This document shows positions 1-10,661 of a DNA stretch of 64,000 nucleotides, piece by piece. Position numbers and translations under genes: made by a program. The notes below the pieces were generated by a model, which was not told the origin of the DNA, made no database searches, and saw nothing but the letters and a program-made list of their open reading frames with translations. The stretch is from positions 248,001-312,000 of the forward strand of contig JADQAV010000001.1 in NCBI GenBank assembly GCA_019775845.1, in the 5' to 3' direction. Position 1 is the stretch's first letter; each line of letters starts with the position of its first letter. The DNA is from Myrmaecium sp. VS I D KN 1 (taxonomy: Eukaryota > Ascomycota > Dothideomycetes > Valsariales > Valsariaceae).

Positions 1-1021
1 TGCACCCCACGGCTGCCGGCGTCGTATTTCCAAACGAGAAAGCCAGGGGCGAACCAAGGCCGGTGGTTCTACACCTGCCAGAAGCAGGACGGGAAGGGCT
101 GCAAGATCTTTCTGTGGGACGACGATGCGAAACTGCGGGAGGAGGCGGCGGTGCTGAGCAACTCGAGGACGGAACCGGTAGCGGGCCGGCAGCGGTCACC
201 GCCGCCTCCTTATGCTGCCACCACCTCCACCGAGATCGAGGGCGTGGCTGCGGCCCGGAAACGGAGCTTCGACGAGTTTGGGGAGAGCGACGAAGAATTG
301 TTCTCCTGGCCTGCGACGGGCGTGGCAGAAGCGCAGACGCCTCGGAAGGCGATGAAGTTGGATGGGGCCACGACTCCTTCTCGGCGAAGACTGCCGTGGC
401 TCGAAGAAGAGACTAAGCCGGATAAGCAGCTTCTGACCCCTCAATCGAAACGCAAGAGCGCGGTGCAAACGCCCCGCATGTCCGAGGCCCGTCACGCGCT
501 GCCTACACCGTCCACCAGCGGACACCCGAGCAGCAGGGATAACATAGGTAGACCAGGGTCACTGCGCTCTCCGGATGCCACTCCGACGCCGTCACGGTTC
601 CGCGACGTGAATGCTAGCGGATCGGGGGCGACCGGACTGTTGAAAGATGTAATGGATGTTCTGAGTGCACACCGCGTGCATCTCCCCGCTGGAGCGAAGG
701 AGGCGCTGAGCGACGTGCTCACGAAACACGAGCTGCGCGATCAAGGCATCATCAAGGGGTAAGTCATGGCTACGAACGGAGGATCGGATGAGTGAACTCG
801 AAACTGACGGAGCATCTCCCATTGTTAGACGCGATATATCGAGGCTGGCCCTCAAGGCCAAAGATGCCAAGATCCTGGAGCTGCAGCATCGGGTCGGGAC
901 GGTGGAGGCGGAGTTGGAGACCGAGAAGGCGATCGTGCAGCATCTTCGGTGGGAGCGAGCGACGGGTTTGGCGTCGGACGAGGAAAGAGTTGCTGGAGAG
1001 GGAAAGGAGCCTTGTCTGTGA
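1..1021 (+). CDS. GRF zinc-finger protein, 3' part
   Basis: Seen: the reading frame is open from base 1, and its first residues carry the second half of a GRF-type zinc finger: GANQGRWFYTC, then C..FLWDDDA. The first Cys visible is at residue 1, so the start of the finger and the true N-terminus lie off the left edge. Exons: 1-758 and 829-1021, joined by a 70-nt GT-AG intron. After the finger comes about 200 residues of Ser/Pro/Thr-rich, probably disordered sequence, then a C-terminal segment (RDISRLALKAKDAKILELQH) with heptad-like Leu/Ile spacing that should form a short coiled coil. Known: GRF fingers bind single-stranded nucleic acid and occur in DNA-repair and topoisomerase proteins; fungal stand-alone GRF proteins are mostly uncharacterised. 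Inference: a nuclear nucleic-acid-binding protein. The copper ATPase lies downstream in tandem. Confidence 0.8.
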
Positions 1022-1799
1022 CGGGACGCGGGAGTGTGCACGATGATACCCTGGGAATATCAAGGCGTTATGGGGGCAGGCAGGCTGGGTGGCAGGCCGC
1101 AGCCTGGGGAATGGGTGGGGCGGACATTTGCGGGGAGAAGCGAGGACAAGGCCGACTATCCAAGACGTGCATTCGATCACCCTAACCACCAGCTGCGCCA
1201 GGAGAATTGACTTTACAATTTCTCTATATAAACACATATCGAGGTAGTATAGCTAATGGTATCAAAATATGAAGAGCGACCAGTACATTACAGGTACCGT
1301 AGGTATGTACTGCTTGATTACTAAATTCACGTTATGCCACAGCAGCCGCCACCTTCCCATCCCGGTCGCCTATCTGCCTATCGGCCTCGAGGCGTGAGAT
1401 CATCACGGGTGGACCCTTGCCGTGCTTGGCAGTGGCGTGCATTCCGCACCGCACAAACCGCGCAGCTTCCGCACGAACCACGCAGCCCTGATATCTATGC
1501 GTGCCTACCTTACAGTATTATGTATATATAATAGGTGTCTGCGCGGGGCGTACAGTAAACCTAACCTAGGTTTTGACTGTTAAAACATTCTGTCCTTTTC
1601 TGCTTGCTTCGAGGGAAACAGAGGTCAATTTCACCTCTGTCGTGCAAACACTGAGACTGGCTTATTACTTGTTTCTTTTCTCACTTTCGCTGTACTTCCC
1701 GAACGCGCAAGACGCCGCTCGGGGCGCGAGAAGAGGACTTGAAGGTCGCACTTTAACTATATATCCGCAAGCACTTGCGTCGCCTTTACATCCAAGCGA
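1022..1799. other. intergenic, copper ATPase promoter region
   Basis: No coding sequence recognised. It contains the motif GTACCGTAGGTAT (1294-1306), found again at 9034-9046. A TATA-like stretch at about 1757-1764 lies some 40 nt upstream of the ATPase start. I could not identify a convincing copper-regulator site by eye. Confidence 0.4.
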
Positions 1800-4700
1800 A
1801 TGATGACAGCGGCTCCCTCATCTCGATCGTGCGACGGCGAAAACGACGAGCGGGTGACGTCCACGTTCTTCATCTCGAACCTCCACTGTCCGTCATGCAT
1901 CTCGAGCATCGAAGAGGTGCTCGGAGCCCTGGACCCACCCCCGGACGCCATCACCCACTCCATCATTTCCCACTGCGTCGTCGTCCGGCACCGGGCCGCC
2001 CTGCCCGTCCGACGGATCCTGACGGCACTCGAGCACGCCGGCTTTGAGGTGCACAGCCTGCAGCCCGACGGCCGGGCGGAGACGGAGGAGCTCGCCGCCG
2101 AGCTGCACGCCCGCGCCGATCCGGACGGAAAGGACAGTCTCGAGCAGGCGGTCTCCCGGTGGCGCCACGCCTGGAACAGCCCCCGGCCATCTGATCTCCA
2201 GAAGCGACGGATTCACCTCGACCAGTGCGAGCAGTGTCGGCTGGAGGCGACGCAAGCGGGCGGGGACGCCAAACGGTTATCCAGCCTGACTGACTCGAGC
2301 GGTCGTCCCTCGACGGAGAAACAGCCGACCTCCGCTTCACGAGGCGCGCCGGAGCCGAACGAGACCCAGGAGTCGCGGAGGATCGCTGTCGTCCACAGCG
2401 CTCCCCGGGAGGAATCGTGGATCGCGACGCTCACGGTGTCGGGCATGACCTGTGCCTCCTGCGTCGGCGCCATCTCACGCGCGCTCGATCATCAGCCTTG
2501 GGTGCGCTCGGTGGATGTGAACCTCCTGACGAACACCGCTCGGGTCATCTTCACCGATCGGAACCGAGAGCAGGACATTAGCCGGATCATCGAAGAGGCC
2601 GGATACGATGTGCGTCTGGAAAGCGTGGAGAAGCACGGGCAGCCGCCCCGCGCCCCGGCGCAATGCACAGCGTCTGACCACTGGCGCGCGGTGCTCTCCG
2701 TCACGGGTATGACGTGCAGCTCATGCGTGAATGCCATTACGAGAGCGTTGGAGAATCATGAGTGGATTCGCAAGGTCGATGTCAATCTCTTGTCGCACAG
2801 TGCGACGGTGGAGTTTGAAGGGAAGGATCACGTCGAAGCCATCAGAGAAACCATCGAAGACATTGGGTACGAGGCCGCTTTGGACAGCGTGGTGAACATG
2901 CGGCAGGTCGAGGCCGAGACGACTGAGGAGAGGGTGGTGGTCATTAAAGTGGACGGCATGTTCTGCCACCATTGTCCGCCGAAGGTTGTCGGTCTGCTGG
3001 AAGACAAATACGGGGAGAAGGTGAATATCGACGGGCCTTTTTCCGACAAGAGTCCATACCTGAGAGTACGCTACAGGCCGGACGCGCCGGCGTTCACGAT
3101 TAGAAACATCCTGGAGACCATCCAAGCTGGTGACGCACGGTTCACCGTCTCGATCTACCACCCTCCTACAATCGAGGACCGTGCAAGAGCGATGCTCGCC
3201 CGGGAACGGCGGCGGATCCTCTTGCGCCTCATTCTATCCGTCGTCGTCGCTATCCCAACCTTCCTCATCGGCATCGTCTGGATGGATCTTGTCCACCCTG
3301 AGAACGGCATCAGGAAGTTCTTCGACCAGCACATGTGGACAAGAAACGTGACGAGGGCACAATGGGCTCTGTTTATCTTGGCAACACCGGTCTACTTTCT
3401 GGCCGCCGATACGTTCCACGTGAGAGCGCTGAAGGAACTCAAAGCGCTCTGGCGCCCGGGCAGCCCGACGCCGTTGCTGCAACGCTTCTATCGCTTCGGG
3501 AGCATGAACATGCTCATGTCGCTGGGTACCTCAATCGCGTACTTCGCGTCCATCGCCGAACTTGCCATCGCTTCCACGCAAGCGCCTGGCGCGGGCGGGG
3601 CGGACTACTACTTCGACTCCGTCGTTTTCCTGACCATGTTCCTCCTCATCGGTCGGTTCCTGGAAGCGTTCAGTAAAGCAAAGACCGGGGATGCGGTTAC
3701 TTCCTTGGGGAAATTGCGCCCGACCTATGCTCTGCTGACTGATGCTGCGGGGGCGCAAGACGTCAAGATTCCGGTTGACCAGCTTGAGGTGGGTGATCTG
3801 GTCAGAGTTCCGCATGGGGCGTCGCCTCCTTTTGACGGCGACGTCGTGGCCGGGTCGACCAAGTTTGATGAATCCAGCTTGACTGGGGAGTCACGCCCGA
3901 TCAAGAAGGAAGTTGGAGATACTGTCTACTCTGGCACCGTGAACAAAGGGGGCCCAGTCACAGTCAGATTGACCACAGTGTCCGGCACGTCGATGCTTGA
4001 CCAGATCATCAAGGTGGTTCGTGAAGGCCAGGCGCGTCGTGCTCCGATCGAGCGCGCTTCCGATCTTATCACCGGTCATTTCGTTCCGTTCGTGGTCCTG
4101 GTGGCCGTCGTCACGTGGATCGTCTGGTTGGCCTTGGGACTATCTGGCACCCTTCCAGACAACTATCGCGACGCGAACAGCGGCAGCTGGGTGCTTTGGT
4201 CACTGCGGTTCGCCATCGCCGTGTTTGTGGTCGCCTGTCCGTGCGGTATTGGTCTCGCTGCCCCTACCGCCCTCTTTGTGGGCGGGGGCTTGGCTGCTCG
4301 CCATGGCATCTTGGTCAAGGGGGGCGGCGAGGCCTTCCAAGAGGCAAGCCAGCTGGACTGCATTGTGTTTGACAAAACCGGGACACTCACGCAAGGGGGA
4401 GATCCTGCAGTGACCGATCATGAGATTCTGCTATCGAACAACTCCTTGACGATGAGCTCGGAGGAAATTCTTAACCTGGCGATGCGACTGGAGGAGAACA
4501 GCAGCCATCCTGTTGCTCGAGCAATCGTCTCCTTCTGCCGTCCTCGAAGCCAGGGAAGCGGCGGGCCACAGGATGTCGAAGAAATACCCGGCAAAGGTCT
4601 TCAGGGGACATTTAACGTGGGCGAATCTATTGGGCGGGTGTCTGTTATCATAGGGAACGAGCGGTTTATGACGGAGCGCGCTGTCGCTATCGCCCCATCG

Positions 4701-5630
4701 GTGAGTGCGACCTTGGACGCATGGAAAGGACAAGGGAAATCGGTTGCTCTGCTCGCCATCAGCGCGACCGCAAAACCGGGTGAAGAAGGCTTGGCTATGG
4801 GGTGGCAGCTCTCCGCAATTTTTGCCATCTCCGATCCGATCCGGGGAGAGGCCCCACGCGTCGTTCGCGGGCTTCAAGATCGTGGAATCGACGTGTGGAT
4901 GCTGTCTGGGGACCACGTCACCACCGCGCAAGCGGTTGGCGCACAAGTCGGAATTCCCGCATCCAACATCATCGCGGGCGTGCTCCCGGATCAGAAGGCA
5001 GAGAAGATCCGGTATCTGCAGAGATCGTTGACGAAAGGGGAAACGAGTTCGAACGGCTTTGGCAGGAACACGAGGCTGGCGCGCCGAGCAACTGTGGCGA
5101 TGGTGGGCGATGGGATCAACGATGCGCCCGCCCTAGCAACGGCGGACGTGGGGATCGCGATCGGGAGTGGGTCCGACGTGGCCGTGTCGTCCGCCTCCTT
5201 CATCCTCGTCTCCTCGGACCTGACAGCCTTGCTGACGCTGACGGCCCTCAGCCGGGCCGTCTTTCGCCGAGTGTGGTTCAACTTCGGGTGGGCGCTGGTC
5301 TACAACGTGATCGCGATGCCGATCGCGGCCGGCGTCCTGTATCCGATCCGCGCGGGCGGGAACCACGTCAGGCTGGATCCGGTGTGGGCGAGTCTGGCGA
5401 TGGCATTGAGCTCGGTGAGCGTGGTTTGCAGTTCGCTGGCTCTCCGGACGAAGGTGCGGGGCGTGGGGTTTCGGGTAGAGAGGACGGTGGAGAAGGAGGG
5501 AGAAGGAGGGGGAGGGGGACGGGGACGGGGAGGGGGAGGGGAAGAGGGAGGCACAGCAGGCGGAGAAACGGGGGGAAACGTTAAGCACCAGGAGGATGCG
5601 TGGGAGGGTTCACGATCGCGGATGGGGTAA
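1800..5630 (+). CDS. P1B-type copper-transporting ATPase
   Basis: Role: pumps Cu(I) across a membrane at the cost of ATP, either into the secretory pathway (Ccc2 type) or out of the cell (CrpA/Crp1 detoxification type). Seen: one uninterrupted 1276-codon frame with every catalytic mark of the family: phosphatase motif TGES (695-698), CPC metal site in a membrane helix (813-815), DKTGT with phospho-acceptor Asp858, HP dipeptide (903-904) and GDGINDAP (from 1103). The N-terminus is long and carries cysteine metal-binding modules: CPSC (30-33), CEQC (143-146), GMTCASC (215-221), GMTCSSC (303-309) and a variant GMFCHHC (386-392). The C-terminus ends in a Gly/Arg/Glu-rich low-complexity tail. Two adjacent ATGs (1800, 1803) make the start ambiguous by one residue. 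Inference: the extra divergent N-terminal Cys modules favour the fungal copper-detoxification branch, but I cannot settle this without a tree. Confidence 0.93.
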   Translation: MMTAAPSSRSCDGENDERVTSTFFISNLHCPSCISSIEEVLGALDPPPDAITHSIISHCVVVRHRAALPVRRILTALEHAGFEVHSLQPDGRAETEELAAELHARADPDGKDSLEQAVSRWRHAWNSPRPSDLQKRRIHLDQCEQCRLEATQAGGDAKRLSSLTDSSGRPSTEKQPTSASRGAPEPNETQESRRIAVVHSAPREESWIATLTVSGMTCASCVGAISRALDHQPWVRSVDVNLLTNTARVIFTDRNREQDISRIIEEAGYDVRLESVEKHGQPPRAPAQCTASDHWRAVLSVTGMTCSSCVNAITRALENHEWIRKVDVNLLSHSATVEFEGKDHVEAIRETIEDIGYEAALDSVVNMRQVEAETTEERVVVIKVDGMFCHHCPPKVVGLLEDKYGEKVNIDGPFSDKSPYLRVRYRPDAPAFTIRNILETIQAGDARFTVSIYHPPTIEDRARAMLARERRRILLRLILSVVVAIPTFLIGIVWMDLVHPENGIRKFFDQHMWTRNVTRAQWALFILATPVYFLAADTFHVRALKELKALWRPGSPTPLLQRFYRFGSMNMLMSLGTSIAYFASIAELAIASTQAPGAGGADYYFDSVVFLTMFLLIGRFLEAFSKAKTGDAVTSLGKLRPTYALLTDAAGAQDVKIPVDQLEVGDLVRVPHGASPPFDGDVVAGSTKFDESSLTGESRPIKKEVGDTVYSGTVNKGGPVTVRLTTVSGTSMLDQIIKVVREGQARRAPIERASDLITGHFVPFVVLVAVVTWIVWLALGLSGTLPDNYRDANSGSWVLWSLRFAIAVFVVACPCGIGLAAPTALFVGGGLAARHGILVKGGGEAFQEASQLDCIVFDKTGTLTQGGDPAVTDHEILLSNNSLTMSSEEILNLAMRLEENSSHPVARAIVSFCRPRSQGSGGPQDVEEIPGKGLQGTFNVGESIGRVSVIIGNERFMTERAVAIAPSVSATLDAWKGQGKSVALLAISATAKPGEEGLAMGWQLSAIFAISDPIRGEAPRVVRGLQDRGIDVWMLSGDHVTTAQAVGAQVGIPASNIIAGVLPDQKAEKIRYLQRSLTKGETSSNGFGRNTRLARRATVAMVGDGINDAPALATADVGIAIGSGSDVAVSSASFILVSSDLTALLTLTALSRAVFRRVWFNFGWALVYNVIAMPIAAGVLYPIRAGGNHVRLDPVWASLAMALSSVSVVCSSLALRTKVRGVGFRVERTVEKEGEGGGGGRGRGGGGEEGGTAGGETGGNVKHQEDAWEGSRSRMG
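5491..5552 (+). repeat. G-rich purine tract inside ATPase C-terminal codons
   Basis: A run of GGAGGG/GGGGAC-like units in the last coding part of the copper ATPase. It encodes the Gly/Glu/Arg-rich tail and has many G-runs of three or more, so it could form a G-quadruplex. Confidence 0.75.
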
Positions 5631-6883
5631 TAGCATTTGGTGGAGATGGTTGGTAGTCTACTATGTATACATACATGAATAGTCCCTTGGCAGAAAGTCA
5701 CAGATAAGGGTGTGAGGGGTTCCAAGGTGTACCCGTTGAAAGAAACTATTTTGTCAACCGTGTTCCACACACTGTTCGCTGCAGTCATCCACTTTTGACC
5801 GAAGACTTCGTCTGTTTTTCGGAGGAGTGAAGAGCGGTCGCTGGGATAAAACCGCGCTCATTATTGTGGTGGAGATAGTGGTGGTGGTGGAGTGACCTCG
5901 CTTGGTTCACGGTGCCAGGGGGATGTGCCGGATCTGCTGGAAAGAGAGCGGTGGGTGCAGATAAATAGACTGACAATGGCATTGAGGCGACTACCGCATT
6001 GGGTCATCCGAGATGGTGGTGCGGTGGTGCACAGGGCGGTTCTCCATGCGCCGTCAGGGGAAAAAGGGTTATGAGAGGGGCAGGGGCGCGAGGGAGTGAG
6101 GGGGATCCATCTCGCATTGATTATTGAGCGATGGTGAGGCCAGACGTGCCAGGCGGGCGAGGCGGCGAGGCCAGCAACTGCCCCGCAGCAGGTTTTGTTG
6201 TTGAGCTTGTGATCAGACGGAGTTTGACGGGGTACGCAAGCCGCTAAGCCGGACGCGGACGAACGGTCTGCTCTCCCGGGTCGGCCGTCGGGGCCGGCGG
6301 CTGGGCAGGTGGGGCGGCCTGCCGTCGCCGTCCGTGCGGGCCAGCGTGTCCTCGCCGGTCCCGGTTAGAGGCCGTCGACTTTTTTCCGGGTTCCGTCGAT
6401 CCACCCGCTCCACCACCTTCCCACCCACCCACCTTCCCACCCACGCCGCCCCACCGCCAGCGCCGTCCCCGTCAGTGACCCGCCCACAGCCCATCGCCCT
6501 GCGGATTAGTGACCGTCGTGAGTCGAGCTCTTCCGCCCCTTCGCCGTTTACTCACTCGCTCAACTCGCCGCTCCTGTCACGTGAGGGAGGTCTTGTCGTC
6601 ATTTCTAATGCGGCCCCCGTCGCCTCCACGAGCATTTTTGAGCAGCGCCGAACTCCAAACCCTCCTCGTTCCTTCTCCTCCTCCATCCTCTCCACACCAC
6701 CCCGCCCTTGCTTCCCTCTCACCATCAATTCTCCCATACCGCCGCACCGCTGCCATTGCTGGGGATATGTATCTTCTCCCGAACCATTTCTCGACCACGC
6801 TCTCCTCCAAACCGCTCCGCCGGAACGCCTTCTCCATCATCCGCACACCCAGCTTCGTCAGCTTCACCAGCGCAATCCGCAGC
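5631..6883. other. intergenic and leader of the DUF3140 gene
   Basis: No gene recognised. There is a GGT-rich run near 5866-5895 and a C/T-rich stretch from about 6400 onward, typical of a fungal 5' leader. In-frame ATGs at 6608 and 6767 precede the chosen start of the downstream gene. Confidence 0.4.
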
Positions 6884-7740
6884 ATGGTCAAGGACGAGGA
6901 CACCGTTATTCGGTACGTTGGCGGAATCAACACGCTCGGTCGTGGAACGATCACGAAGCTGACACGTTTATTCTTTTTTCAGCGAGTTCAATGAGCTCGT
7001 CAACATGACCCCGAACGAGCTGAGCGACTGGCTCAAGACCGAGGACTCCACCAGCTCCGGCTGGACGACAGACAGCAACAGCGATGAGACAGTTGGCCAC
7101 GAGAGGTTGGTATCCCTGCTCCCCTTACCCCCATTCCACACGTACCGCTAGCTTCCGATGGAACGAACAAGAAGAACGAGAAAAAGAAACATACTCTCGC
7201 CTTGAAGTGAGGAAAGAAGTACACATGTGTCTCTCTTGGTGCCCTCGTGTTCTCTGTGTGCGTGTTTGTGTGCTTGCTTGAAAGTGCCTGTGTGACACCG
7301 CGCGTGTTATTTGCAGCATACTTTTCTTCGCCTCTCACATACTCGGATATCTTGGAACATGGAAACCTTGGACGTGTCTTTTTCTCCTCGCTTGACGGAT
7401 CGCTCGTCCCGCTCCCATCGTAGACAACCATCGTGCTGACACCTTTTCCTTATTTGGTAGTGGCCGCAAGATCATCGAAATCCTGTCGAGAAATCCCAAA
7501 AAAGACCCCGATGGGTACGAGGCGGACGACGTCGACCACATGAGGAAGGTGGTCGCCTACTGCAAGAGACATCTGGCTCAGGAGGAGGCGGCAAAGCAAA
7601 ACCCGGAGAGCAAAAGCTACAAAAGTTTAAAGGTGCGTTTCGTGCCGTCTTTGGGGGACGTACCTGACCCATGCTCGGAAATTGAAACTGACTGGACCTG
7701 CCGCATTTAGAACTGGGGACATGACGCTCTGAAGTGCTGA
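6884..7740 (+). CDS. DUF3140 family small protein
   Basis: Seen: four exons, 6884-6912, 6983-7105, 7461-7632 and 7711-7740 (354 nt, 117 residues). The spliced protein runs MVKDEDTVIREFNELVNMTP through a conserved GHESGRKIIEIL segment to HMRKVVAYCKRHLAQ and ends NWGHDALKC. Known: this is the layout of the DUF3140 family, small proteins of unknown function found in fungi and bacteria; members usually start with a short M-x-KDED-like sequence, which is why I chose 6884. Odd: intron 2 is 355 nt, far longer than others in this window, and the frame stays open upstream to ATGs at 6767 and 6608. The 39 residues added from 6767 contain no acidic residue, so a mitochondrial presequence is possible. 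Function unknown. Confidence 0.85.
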
Positions 7741-8836
7741 AAAAGCGACGACCGACCACTACTTTCGACATCTCTTCATCGCGTTTTTCGTTCCCCTCTT
7801 CCTCTCTCTTCTCTTCGCTCGGCGCCCTGCGGGTTTCTTCTCTTGTTCGTTTTTGTTTTTGAGGGTTTTGTAATCTGGTTTTGCTTCATACATGGTGTTC
7901 ATCTAGATCGGAAATGCTTGGTTCTCATGAGGAATATTTAGGAATCGCAGGAGTAATGGAACTTAATCATCGCACATGGGCTAATGGGATGGGATGCGAT
8001 AGATCTTGTATCATATATAGACTTTTATTTTCTTAGAGGGGGGATTACGGGAAAACGTTGATGAAATAGATCCTCTCCATGCTTGCAAAAGGAGTTAAAC
8101 ACTTTCACTTTTCTTCTCCCCATTCTGCTTGAGCCGCTTTAAAGCCTGGGTTTGGACAACGAAATACCTACCCCTGTGGACCCGGCGGAATGGTAACGAG
8201 AAGGAAGGAAGTTTTATTATTAGAAAGCCGACATCTTCAGATGGCCAGAGAAGAGGAAGAAAATGAAGTAAGGAAGAAAGAGCAGAATGGCTACGTGAAA
8301 GCTATATCATCTCCACATGGACGAAAAATACTATCCACCCCTCCTTGAAGAAAAGAAAGAGTTGTTAAGTACCATCCTTCCTTGCCCTTACCACGCTGAT
8401 GGGAGAAGGGGGAACCTATTCTCGGGCCGCGAAAGCGAACCACTACAGCCTTTTGGAGTACCCTACCTAACCTTTAGAAGCGCCCCTGAAGTTTACTGGT
8501 TTTATGCATAATTATATGCGTATATATATATATGTACCTCGATTTGGGGATAGGCAACCCCGCGAGGCTGAGGGGGTCCATTACGATCGGCACGTTAGGA
8601 AATACCACCCACTGTATGTTCTGTGTCTACATGGCCTGCTCTCGTGGCGCTTTCGGTTTGCATATGTATCTATGTATGTATGCCATACCGCGCCGCGCCT
8701 CGCCTCGCTGCGCTGCGCTGCGTCCTGTTATCTTTGGATTGCCTTCCTGAGGGGCCAGATAGGAAGTGAACTGCGGTTTGGCTGCCGGCGTGGGGCTGAC
8801 GAACGGATCGGACCGTGAGGGAATGACCAGGTTTCG

Positions 8837-8837
<1 letters not shown>

Positions 8838-8867
<30 letters not shown>

Positions 8868-8868
8868 G
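8838..8868 (+). repeat. (GTT)n microsatellite
   Basis: About ten uninterrupted GTT units in the RLM1 upstream region. Confidence 0.95.
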
Positions 8869-10266
8869 GTTGGCTTATGGGTGTTGGTATATACTATCTG
8901 AGGTCAGTGCATATCTACTACATACATTTGTATGTATGTCGGTTCAGGTAAGGTAACAGCTATGCGCTCATTGTGACGCTCTTGATAGCACAATCCCTTA
9001 CCGGCCTCGAACATTCCACTAGCTGTTTGCTTAGTACCGTAGGTATCAAAGAAGAAAGCGCGTTCGCACTGCCCCTCAAGCCTACAGATTTACCTACCAT
9101 GCATGTGTGTATGTATGTATATCCGTACTGTATGCATGCCGGTACTGTGAGGTTAAGCCCCCAATCCTTCATTCCGCCTCAGCCTCCTCTGCACGCTCCA
9201 GCCGTTCAGTTTTGCTTCTCACTTCCCAACCGCACCGATTGTTCTCTGCATGCCGTTCGGGAGGAACCGCGCCTCCCTGCGGTGTGGCATCACATCATGA
9301 AGGGAGGAAAGGGGAAAACGCGAGATCTTACCAAAGGCATCGTCAATCGGCGGACTTGGCTCACCACGTACATAATACTACTACCGACTACTACCTCCCT
9401 TACGAACGGGGATGCTACACGAGACCGCCGGGTTCGCTTATACACGAGGTCGGCGGCGAGGCGCTTCCGTTGGCTGCGGGGCGGAGGGGTTGGCGGGCGG
9501 CGTAAGGTGAGACCTTTCGTTTTCCTTGTGCGACGGAACGTGGGGAGGTCTGAAGGAGAGATTTGGGTATTCAGTAGTAGATACTGTACAGATTGAACAG
9601 ATGATCGCATGGCCAGATGAGAAGGGCAAGGACATCCATCAATTAGCACGCTGGATGGCCTGTACGGATCTGTGCGTTCGATCGGTCCCATGCAGAACCC
9701 ATCCGCATGTAACTCGACTTCATGTAAGCATGATATATATGTAAGATATAGGACACTCAGTGCAGTGGTGAAAAGTCGTACGTCAACCGCGATAGAATAC
9801 CGCGGACAATGGGAACAGAAGGCATTGGACGGAGGAGGGGCTCGCGATGACCATTGTAAACACAGCCGTTGACAGCACAGGGGACGTTTAAGCGCCCAAA
9901 AATAGCCAGTTCGGTGGAAGGAAGCGCCCTTAATTGCACCCGAACTGGCTTAGATTCATGCATGGACTGGAGGGGACTGGGGAACCTCAGCGGAGAGGAG
10001 AGAAAGGCCCCAAAAACCAAAGCTCGAAAGCCCCCAAAGCCCCCCCCAAAACCCCCGAAAAACCCTGGCGCCCCTGCCTGACTGGCACGCTTCTTAGCTC
10101 GCCCAGACCTCGTCGAATTTTTTTCTATTATTAGGGCCGGCGTTCCCACCCAAACCCTTCCTCCCACCTGCCACCTGCCTTTCCGCCTTTCCAGAAGCCA
10201 GCAACGGCTCCTCTCCCACAGCCCTACCTTACCTACCTTACATACCTCACTACGAACTCTCACCTA

Positions 10267-10305
<39 letters not shown>
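10267..10305 (+). repeat. (CCTG)n microsatellite
   Basis: About nine CCTG units some 360 nt upstream of the RLM1 start, probably in the promoter or leader. Confidence 0.95.
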
Positions 10306-10307
<2 letters not shown>

Positions 10308-10486
10308 CCTGCCGGCCGGCCTCCCCCCAATCTCCCCACCCCCCCACGATCACATCCTCTGCTGCCGCTCCAGAGCCGCATATCTCACTCCCTCACTGCC
10401 ATCTTTCGTGCATCCGAGCAAACGATCCAACGCGAGCAGCGGGGAGCATATAACCTTCGCGACCGTCCCGCCCGCTTGACTCGTGC

Positions 10487-10525
10487 GCATCCGCATCCGC
10501 ATCCGCATCCACATCCACATCCGCA
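10487..10525 (+). repeat. (CATCCG)n hexanucleotide repeat
   Basis: About six slightly varied CATCCG/CATCCA units in the RLM1 leader, 137 nt before the ATG. Confidence 0.9.
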
Positions 10526-10661
10526 CCCCGACCTCGCCGCATCCTTCCATCTTATCTTCACGCCCTCCTCTGCCATTCCTTCGCCTACTCCGTCATAGTC
10601 GCGCGCGTTCTCCTCACCTTGTTTCGCCAACCGATGTACCTGGCTGGTTCGTGCTGCAGCA

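Larger units (their letters stand above)
7741..10661. other. intergenic, RLM1 upstream region
   Basis: About 2.9 kb with no supportable gene. It holds simple repeats (listed separately), a second copy of GTACCGTAGGTAT at 9034-9046, TATATATATATGTA-like sequence near 8522, and a C/T-rich leader from about 10140 to the RLM1 start. Confidence 0.4.

Noticed and set aside
8766-8951. Frame with a poly-Val run
   Set aside because: It is the translation of the (GTT)n microsatellite.
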